NCBI GenBank assembly: GCA_903885375.1
Contig: CAISIK010000213.1
Span: forward strand, 1 to 40,422
DNA length: 40,422 bases
Direction of reading: 5' to 3'
Source: an uncultured Pseudomonadota bacterium
GTDB lineage: Bacteria > Myxococcota_A > UBA796 > SXON01
Shown: piece by piece, positions 36,001-40,422 of the stretch
Position numbering within the stretch: the first letter of the stretch is position 1
Layout: the number at the start of each line of letters is the position of its first letter
Position numbers and translations under genes: made by a program
The notes under the pieces: model-generated
What the model saw: only the letters and a program-made list of their open reading frames with translations
Database searches by the model: none
What the model was told of the DNA's origin: nothing

Positions 36001-36044
36001 AAGGTCGTCGTGAGGACGAGCAGGACAAATCGGGTGGAGCGCAT
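33018..36044 (-). CDS. Thrombospondin-like protein: TSP C-terminal-like lectin domain plus ~30 TSP type 3 repeats, MYXO-CTERM-like tail
   Basis: 1008 residues. Signal peptide ending LAA (about residue 21). A myxo-type disulfide repeat follows (CGDGTLTSGESCDDGN ... GDGCTDLC, ~23-55), then a domain (~60-265) closely patterned on the thrombospondin C-terminal L-lectin: DDFVGWVVGF, LLFDWKQ, GLAMNLVSG, NTGWDDNTTYQ, GNFGLYVYSQ. Next come about 30 calcium-binding TSP3 repeats of the form D-x-DGDGLxD-x-x-E...GTDP (~270-960). The tail GGGGFSGCGGG + hydrophobic + ARRRRAARS is a C-terminal sorting signal like MYXO-CTERM, so the mature protein is probably cell-surface displayed. In animals the TSP3 repeats come before the lectin domain; here the order is reversed. 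GAGG lies 6 bases before the ATG. OmpA follows after 2 bp. Confidence 0.9.
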   Translation of the reverse strand: MRSTRFVLLVLTTTFARTALAACGDGTLTSGESCDDGNTDNGDGCTDLCAIEPGWECSETAWGADFTESMTDSIDTSASASWSVSGSTFTESANSVPSVYTTEIPAETATITFDVTVNTTEDDDFVGWVVGFDAGEGSDAAAEYLLFDWKQGDQTKSGCTAEEGLAMNLVSGALTSTDEWCRTGSVSEVVRATNLGNTGWDDNTTYQVEMAYSPTAVQVWVDGALEIDEAGTFPTGNFGLYVYSQASAEFEVIGPVLLSTCLLTDPDLDGLTDAEEATLGTDPAVADTDGDGLDDGDEVETWGTDPLVADADGDGLDDSEELDAGSDPDLADTDGGGTDDGVEVLRDGTDPADAGDDVLDHDGDGLSDVEEAALGLDPENPDGDGDGLDDGDEVNVHGTDPSDEDSDDDGLEDGEEVAAGSSDPLLADTDGDGVDDRVEGVAGTSPRDRDSDDDGLLDAHEATLGTDPTAADSDGDGANDGIELAQGTDPGDEDSDDDGLADGEEVAFGADPLDADTDDDGLDDSAEEVDAALQRDVDHDGALDGEELDAGTDPWVADTDGGGAPDGVELLAGTDPRSAADDPAAEGDADLDGLDDGLEAALHTLASTDDTDGDGLTDGDETLVLGTDARAADSDGDGLDDNVELQGFGDPTRRDTDGDGLRDGEESLVFGTLPAASDTDGDGLSDALELRVTGSSPLLVDSDGDGATDLAETTGPAWSAPWIALPSLPNTGTDSDADGLPDAAEDLLGSDPAVADTDGDRLPDGAEVQGGTDPVATDSDLDGLEDGDEAAAGTDPTRADSDGDGLADGEDDAPIDTDADDDRLLDGEEALLAGTDPAAEDSDGDALADGDELFDARTLPGTSDTDGGGRFDGVEWTTGHDPLWAEDDSETVVSEDRDGDGLTDEEEAALGTDPLNPDTDFDGLGDAAELAYGTDPLNPDTDGGGVSDGSEVDSGRNPLDPTDDVEDDVKPGRYLGGGGFSGCGGGAAAFFPLSFTALLARRRRAARS
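33120..35260 (-). repeat. Tandem TSP3 repeat coding region
   Basis: About 2.1 kb of imperfect tandem units of roughly 60-80 bp, each encoding D-x-DGDG-L-x-D-x-x-E followed by a short GTDP spacer. I count about 30 calcium loops. Units vary in sequence and spacing (D-S-D-D-D-G, D-T-D-G-G-G, D-S-D-A-D-G), so this is an old, protein-level array rather than a recent DNA expansion. It is a likely place for assembly error or repeat-number change. Confidence 0.85.
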
Positions 36045-36095
36045 GGCACCCTCGGGGATGAGGGGGCGCTATCCGGTTGTCCGGGCCATCGCCGA

Positions 36096-37028
36096 CTACT
36101 GCGCCGCCACGACCTCATCGCCGGGGAAGGATTCGCCCGCGAGGGCGTACCACATCAGGCGACGGATTTCGTGATGGCCCCGGTCGTTCGGGTGGATGCA
36201 GTCTTCGTCGAACCACAGGCTGGGATCGTCGGCCTGGTAGTAGGGGTTGTCCCCATCCTCGGAGTAGAAGCCGTGCCCGAGGAAGTGGCCGTGCATGTCG
36301 ATCCACGCCACGTTCCGTTCCTTGGCCTGCGCGAGGGTGGCCTCGTTCACGTAGTCGAGCGATTCGAGGACCGATTCGAGGTTCAACCCGTAGAAACAGT
36401 CGTCGTACTGGCCCACGCCATCGCTCGGCTCGTACACGTTGGCCAGGAAGATCACGCTGCCATCGGGGAAGCGCTCGGGGTCCTGAAAGTAGTCGTAGAA
36501 CTCGCCGAGGTTCTCGAGGATGTTCGCGGTGGTCTCTTCGGTCTTGCTGGGCTGCGCGATGAGGCCCTGCACGTCGTTGCCGCCGATCGTGACCACCACG
36601 GCGGTCACCCCGCTCACCTGGTCGCCGAGCGCTTCGGTCACGTGGGGGAGCTGCTTGGCCACCAGGGAGGCCGTGGTAGCGCCGCCGAGCGACTCGTCGA
36701 TGACCTCCGGCGACTCGCCGTAGAGCGCGCCGAAGTCGAGGCCGGAGGCGGTGGGCCAGGTGTCGTCGTCGTTGTCGCGGAGGAGCTTGGCGTAGGGCAG
36801 GTTGCGGTTGGTGGCGCCGTTGCCCGCGGTGATGGAGTCGCCCACGAAGACGACACGCGCCACCGCCTCGGGGGCGTAGCCCTCGGGGATGTAGCTGTTC
36901 ACCATCTCGTCGAGGCTCGGCGACGGCGAATCTTCGGCCGCCGTGTCTTCCCCACCACCGGTGTCGGTGGCAACGGCCGGTTCCGGCACGCAAGCGAGGG
37001 GGGCGAGGAGGAGGAAGAGCGGGGACAT
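36096..37028 (-). CDS. SGNH/GDSL-type esterase lipoprotein
   Basis: 310 residues from ATG 37026-37028, with GAGG five bases upstream. Signal peptide with a Cys at about residue 13 (LAPLAC), then an acidic DTGGGEDTAAED tether. SGNH hydrolase motifs: block I VVFVGDSITAGNG with nucleophile Ser65, block III TIGGND with Asn151, and block V DCIHPNDRGHHE with the catalytic Asp and His. Block II Gly is plausible in DESLGGAT. It should hydrolyse an ester (acyl, acetyl or similar) at the cell surface. The substrate is unknown; polysaccharide deacetylation or lipid hydrolysis are options. It lies 51 bp upstream of the thrombospondin-like gene and 24 bp after the TfoX-N gene on the same strand. Confidence 0.9.
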   Translation of the reverse strand: MSPLFLLLAPLACVPEPAVATDTGGGEDTAAEDSPSPSLDEMVNSYIPEGYAPEAVARVVFVGDSITAGNGATNRNLPYAKLLRDNDDDTWPTASGLDFGALYGESPEVIDESLGGATTASLVAKQLPHVTEALGDQVSGVTAVVVTIGGNDVQGLIAQPSKTEETTANILENLGEFYDYFQDPERFPDGSVIFLANVYEPSDGVGQYDDCFYGLNLESVLESLDYVNEATLAQAKERNVAWIDMHGHFLGHGFYSEDGDNPYYQADDPSLWFDEDCIHPNDRGHHEIRRLMWYALAGESFPGDEVVAAQ

Positions 37029-37052
37029 GGGCGCCTCGGGAGCGCGGCTATC

Positions 37053-37451
37053 CTACGCCCGCTTGGGAGCGCCGGCCTGCTTTTTTGAGGGGGCGGGCTT
37101 CGCCTTTGGCGCCTTCTTCACCTTCTCGGGGAGCGCCGCAGTGTTCTCGAGGGCTTCGCGGGCGTAGGCGGCCAGCGTTTCGGCCGGAACGGCGCTCGGA
37201 TGGAGCTGGATGTACTCCTTCCAGGGGCGGCCGGGCATCGGGCTGAACACCAGCGCCTCGTGGGCGGCGGCGAGCACGGCGGTGCGGGCCTCGCCGACCC
37301 GCGCCACCACCGTCTGGGCGAAGGTGCCGAAGAACATGTTCCCGTTCACGAAGGCGCAGGGGTGGCCGAACATCTGGCCCTTCACGGCCCGCGCGTCGTG
37401 GGGAACGGCGTCGTCGTAGGCGGCGATGGTGACGGTGTCCGGGCGTTCCAT
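37053..37451 (-). CDS. TfoX N-terminal-domain protein
   Basis: 132 residues. Residues ~22-105 match the TfoX N-terminal domain: KGQMFGHPCAFVNGNMFFGTFAQTVVARVGE and then PMPGRPWKEYIQL. It lacks the C-terminal helix-hairpin-helix domain of full TfoX/Sxy, so it is not expected to be a competence regulator by itself; stand-alone TfoX-N proteins are widespread and mostly uncharacterised. The C-terminal 30 residues are a Lys/Pro/Ala tail (KKAPKAKPAPSKK) likely disordered and able to bind nucleic acid. Its start codon is 9 bp after the gyrA stop, so it is probably transcribed with gyrA. Confidence 0.86.
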   Translation of the reverse strand: MERPDTVTIAAYDDAVPHDARAVKGQMFGHPCAFVNGNMFFGTFAQTVVARVGEARTAVLAAAHEALVFSPMPGRPWKEYIQLHPSAVPAETLAAYAREALENTAALPEKVKKAPKAKPAPSKKQAGAPKRA

Positions 37452-37460
37452 GCGGGAAAT

Positions 37461-40094
37461 CTACTCGGCTGCGGGCTCGTTAGCCAAGGGAGGAGCGGCC
37501 TCGCCATCATCGCCCTCGGGGTCGGCCACGCGCGCGATCGCCACGATGCGCTCGCCCTCTTCGAGACGCATGAACCGGACGCCCTGTGTGTTGCGGCGCG
37601 TGGCGCGCACATCGGCGATGCGGCTGCGGATGACGCGGCCCGTGTCCGTGACGACGAAGACCTGGTCGGCCTCGGAGACGATGAGCGTGCCCACGATGAG
37701 GCCGTTCTTCGTCTTCATGTCGAGGATGCCCTTTCCGCCGCGCGCCGTGAGGCGGTAGCCCTTCGAGCCATCCTCCTCGTTCACCATCGGCTCGCCGCCC
37801 GGGGCGCCGGCCTCGGCGCCATCGAGTTCATCCACCTCGTCGGCCGCGGCCTCGCCGGCCTCGGCGGGCTCCATCGGCTCGTCGAGCTCGGCGGGCGCGC
37901 TGCTGGCATCAAGCCAGGTGCGCTTGGCGAAGCCGCGCTCCGTAATGGTGAAGACGAAGCGGTTGGTGGAGTCGGTGATCACCGAGAACCCGACCACGGC
38001 ATCGCCCTCATCCACCCGCACGGCGCGCACGCCGCGCGAAACGCGGCCGAGCTGGCGGAGGCCCTTGCCCGGATCGTCCATCCGGAAGCGGATGGCACGG
38101 CCCTCGCGGGTGCTGAAGAGGAGCTCGGCATCGGGACCGGCGTGCGCCACGCTGAGGAGCTCGTCGCCATCGACGATGTCCACGGCGATGATGCCGTTGG
38201 CCCGCACGTTGGCGTAGGCGGACAGGGGCGTGCGCTTGGCGAGCCCGCGGCGGGTGGCGAAGATGAGGTCGCCCTCGTCGTGGAGGCCGCGGATCGGCAC
38301 CACGCTGGCCACCGTTTCGCCTTCTGCGAAGGTGACGAGGTTCTGGATGGGCTTGCCGCGTGCGGCCGGCGCGGCCTCGGGAACCTCGATCACGGGCAGC
38401 AGGAACATGCGGCCGGTGTTCGTGAAGAGCAGCAGCTTGCCGTGGGTGTTGGCCACGAAGACATCGCGCACGAAGTCGCCATCGCGGGCGCTCATGGCGG
38501 TCTTGCCCACGCCGCCGCGCCGCTGGGTGCGGTACTCGGTCATCGGCGTACGCTTGATGTACTGAAGGTTGGACATCGTGAGGACCTGATCCTCCTCCGC
38601 CACGAGGTCGAGGCGGTTGATGTCGCTCGCGCTGTCTTCGATGCGGGTGCGCCGGGGGTCGGCGTGCTTCTCGCGAAGCGCCACGAGCTCCGCGCGGATG
38701 ACGCCCCAGAGGGTGCCCTCATCGCCGAGCACGCTGGTGAGCCACTCGATCTGCCGGCAGAGCTCGGCGTACTCCTCCTCGATCTTGTCGCGTTCGAGGC
38801 CGGTGAGGCGGCTCAGGCGCATCTCGAGGATGGCCTGGGCCTGGGGCTCGCTGAGGCCGAACTGGGCGATGAGACCGAGGCGGGCGAGCTCCGTGGTGCG
38901 GGAGCTGCGGATGAGGGCGATCACGGCATCGATGTGGTCGAGCGCGATGCGGAGGCCTTCGAGGATGTGGGCGCGCTCCTTCGCCTTCTTCAGCTCGAAG
39001 CGCGTGCGCCGCACGGTGACCTCTCGCCGGTGGGCGAGGTAGTAGTAGATCATCTCCCGCAGGTTGAGCACCCGCGGCCGCTGCGACACGATGGAGAGCA
39101 GGATCACGCCGAAGGTGTTCTGCAGCGCGGTGTGCTTGTAGAGCGCGTTGAGCACGATCTCGCGGATGGCATCGCGCTTGAGCTCGATCACCACGCGCAT
39201 GCCGGTGCGATCGCTCTCATCGCGGAGGCCGTGGATGCCCTCCAGCTTCTTGTCCTTCACCAGCTCGGCGATGTACTCCTGCAGGCGGGCCTTGTTCACC
39301 TGGAAGGGAAGCTCGGTGATGATGATCGCCTCGCGGCCCTCCACATCCTCGAACTCCACCTTGCCGCGCACGGTGAGCGAGCCGCGGCCGGTTTCGTAGG
39401 CATCACGGATGCCCGCTCGGCCACAGATCACGCCGGCGGTGGGGAAGTCGGGCCCCTGCACGTAGGCCATGAGCCCCAGCACGTCGATCTCGGGGTTGTC
39501 GATCATCGCCACGCAGGCATCGACCACTTCGCCGAGGTTGTGCGGCGGAATCTTGGTGGCCATGCCCACCGCGATGCCCTCGGCGCCGTTGACCAGCAGG
39601 TTCGGGAAGGCTGCGGGCAGCACTTCCGGCTCCGTGTGGGAGCCGTCGTAGTTGGGCTGGAAGTCGACCGTTTCTTTGTCGATGTCAGCGAGCAGCTCTT
39701 CGGCCAGCCGGGTCATCCGCGATTCGGTGTACCGGTACGCCGCGGCGTTGTCGCCATCGACGCTTCCGAAGTTGCCCTGCCCATCGACGAGGAGGTACCG
39801 CATGTTCCACGGCTGGGCCATGCGAACGAGCGCGTCGTACACCGCGGCATCGCCGTGGGGGTGGTACTTCTTGAGCACTTCGCCCACGACGCCGGCGCAC
39901 TTGCTGTAGCGCCGGTTGCTCAGGAGCCCTTCGCGGAACATCGCGTAGAGGATGCGGCGGTGCACGGGCTTCAGCCCATCGCGCACATCGGGCAGCGCGC
40001 GCCCGATGATCACCGACATCGAGTAGTCGAGATACGAAGAGCGCATCTCGTCTTCGATCTGGATCTTGACGAGATTGCGGGCGATCGGATCCAT
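37461..40094 (-). CDS. gyrA: DNA gyrase subunit A
   Basis: ATP-dependent negative supercoiling with GyrB. 877 residues, near the usual length. The N-terminal DNA cleavage domain has catalytic Tyr122 (RYTES) and the quinolone region [11 protein letters not shown], where position 83 is Ala and 87 is Asp (E. coli numbering matches directly). Residue 120 is also Tyr. The GyrA box at about residue 523 reads QRRGGVGK instead of QRRGGKG. The C-terminal pinwheel has an acidic, Ala/Glu/Asp-rich insertion (~726-775) and then [12 protein letters not shown], a second box-like motif. AAGGTGA precedes the ATG. gyrB is not in view. The 130-bp leader has two inverted repeats (CAACCGC...GCGGTTG at 40165-40184, CGGGCC...GGCCCG at 40131-40147). 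TfoX-N follows after 9 bp. Confidence 0.97.
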   Translation of the reverse strand: MDPIARNLVKIQIEDEMRSSYLDYSMSVIIGRALPDVRDGLKPVHRRILYAMFREGLLSNRRYSKCAGVVGEVLKKYHPHGDAAVYDALVRMAQPWNMRYLLVDGQGNFGSVDGDNAAAYRYTESRMTRLAEELLADIDKETVDFQPNYDGSHTEPEVLPAAFPNLLVNGAEGIAVGMATKIPPHNLGEVVDACVAMIDNPEIDVLGLMAYVQGPDFPTAGVICGRAGIRDAYETGRGSLTVRGKVEFEDVEGREAIIITELPFQVNKARLQEYIAELVKDKKLEGIHGLRDESDRTGMRVVIELKRDAIREIVLNALYKHTALQNTFGVILLSIVSQRPRVLNLREMIYYYLAHRREVTVRRTRFELKKAKERAHILEGLRIALDHIDAVIALIRSSRTTELARLGLIAQFGLSEPQAQAILEMRLSRLTGLERDKIEEEYAELCRQIEWLTSVLGDEGTLWGVIRAELVALREKHADPRRTRIEDSASDINRLDLVAEEDQVLTMSNLQYIKRTPMTEYRTQRRGGVGKTAMSARDGDFVRDVFVANTHGKLLLFTNTGRMFLLPVIEVPEAAPAARGKPIQNLVTFAEGETVASVVPIRGLHDEGDLIFATRRGLAKRTPLSAYANVRANGIIAVDIVDGDELLSVAHAGPDAELLFSTREGRAIRFRMDDPGKGLRQLGRVSRGVRAVRVDEGDAVVGFSVITDSTNRFVFTITERGFAKRTWLDASSAPAELDEPMEPAEAGEAAADEVDELDGAEAGAPGGEPMVNEEDGSKGYRLTARGGKGILDMKTKNGLIVGTLIVSEADQVFVVTDTGRVIRSRIADVRATRRNTQGVRFMRLEEGERIVAIARVADPEGDDGEAAPPLANEPAAE

Positions 40095-40164
40095 CAGGTC
40101 ACCTTCACGAGCCCGCGAAGCTAACCCGATCGGGCCTTGGCGGCCCGTCGAAATTGACGTGGTT

Positions 40165-40184
40165 CAACCGCGATCGTGCGGTTG
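40165..40184 (-). promoter_or_regulatory. Inverted repeat in gyrA upstream region
   Basis: CAACCGC-GATCGT-GCGGTTG is a perfect 7-bp inverted repeat with a 6-base spacer about 70 bp before the gyrA start. TTGAAC overlaps it on the minus strand and could be a -35 element, but I see no convincing -10. It could be an operator or a leader hairpin. A smaller repeat (CGGGCC...GGCCCG, 40131-40147) lies between it and the gene. Confidence 0.35.
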
Positions 40185-40196
40185 CCGACAGAAGGA

Positions 40197-40221
40197 ATCC
40201 GCCGCGCCGGGCGCGGCGGAT
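40197..40221 (-). terminator. Strong hairpin terminator after the last gene
   Basis: ATCCGCCGCGC-(3)-GCGCGGCGGAT forms a perfect 11-bp stem three bases beyond the TAG of the minus-strand gene at 40225. On that strand it is followed by TCCTTCTGT, a weak U-rich tract. It should separate that gene from gyrA. Confidence 0.6.
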
Positions 40222-40224
40222 CAC

Positions 40225-40422
40225 CTACCCCCAGTCGTCGCCGCCGCCGGTGTCGGTCTCGACCTCGCCGCCCGTGTCGGCCTCGTCGTCATCGCCCGTG
40301 TAGCGGCGCTTGCCCTTCCGGCGCTCCCATTCCTGGGCCTTGCGGTTGCGCTCTTCTTCGAACTTGGCCTCTTCCATGCGACGCCGGTTCGCGCCGAAGC
40401 CAGCGTTGCCGCCGCCGCCGCC
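40225..40422 (-). CDS. C-terminal end of an unknown charged protein (runs off window)
   Basis: Only the last 65 codons are visible. They encode a Gly run, then a strongly charged helix (RRRMEEAKFEEERNRKAQEWERRKGKRR), and an acidic tail with DTGGEVETDTGGGDDWG before the TAG. No domain can be named. The tail is a cytosolic-looking coiled or disordered region. The DTGG wording is like the tether of the lipoproteins in this window, but here at the C-terminus. Same strand as gyrA, with a strong hairpin between. Confidence 0.65.
   Translation of the reverse strand, partial: GGGGGNAGFGANRRRMEEAKFEEERNRKAQEWERRKGKRRYTGDDDEADTGGEVETDTGGGDDWG

Noticed and set aside
37053..37451. A full TfoX/Sxy competence regulator
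   Set aside because: Only the N-terminal domain is present, followed by a Lys/Pro tail; there is no C-terminal domain and no competence operon nearby.

Overview
The window is very GC-rich, densely coded DNA from a Gram-negative, predatory/social-type deltaproteobacterium, most likely Myxococcota or a close relative. This is inferred from content, not from a search. The clues are many lipoproteins with Asp/Thr/Gly-rich tethers, MopE-type metal-binding repeats, a myxo-type disulfide repeat, thrombospondin type 3 repeats ending in a Cys/Gly + hydrophobic + Arg tail (MYXO-CTERM-like), an AgmX/GltJ-like zinc-ribbon/TonB-like protein, and one site resembling the M. xanthus form of parS. I see no tRNA, rRNA, CRISPR array, insertion sequence or phage gene. 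Base composition is uniform, so this looks like core chromosome with a large cell-surface component.

Layout. 1-4374: the N-terminal part of an Asp-rich lipoprotein and nrdJ (class II ribonucleotide reductase), both on the minus strand, with a rich control region upstream of nrdJ: a sigma70-like promoter, two NrdR boxes 32 bp apart and two perfect DnaA boxes. 4375-11107: an Fpg/Nei-type glycosylase, then exported proteins: a ComEC-like metallo-hydrolase followed 2 bp later by a cytochrome c/copper monooxygenase lipoprotein, an FG-GAP lipoprotein, a small lipoprotein and a lysyl-oxidase lipoprotein. 11108-15906: an unknown protein, a HAD hydrolase, a parS-like site, a MopE-repeat/beta-helix lipoprotein, an SDR protein lacking its catalytic Tyr and Lys, and a small exported protein. 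15925-23231, mostly minus strand: kbl, an exported FAD lipoprotein, typA, the AgmX/GltJ-like protein and an unknown membrane-anchored protein. 23296-28422: a barrel-like lipoprotein, a small zinc-ribbon membrane protein carrying an in-frame TAG, an S9 peptidase, a class V aminotransferase and a DUF481 protein with an EF-hand loop. 28424-40422: an unbroken minus-strand run, read from high to low coordinates: unknown C-terminal fragment, gyrA, TfoX-N protein, SGNH lipoprotein, thrombospondin-like protein, OmpA-family protein, and a double HtrA protease of the yeast Nma111/plant Deg7 type.

How it fits together. Housekeeping replication/repair genes (nrdJ, Fpg/Nei, gyrA, typA) alternate with envelope genes. 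The envelope set has a striking similarity to animal extracellular enzymes and matrix proteins: lysyl oxidase, a PHM/DBH-type copper monooxygenase, and a protein with both thrombospondin type 3 repeats and a thrombospondin C-terminal-like lectin domain. The most distinctive unit is the thrombospondin-like/OmpA/double-HtrA cluster (28424-36044, gaps of 2 and 23 bp), which may be a surface-anchoring and quality-control module. That role is inference.
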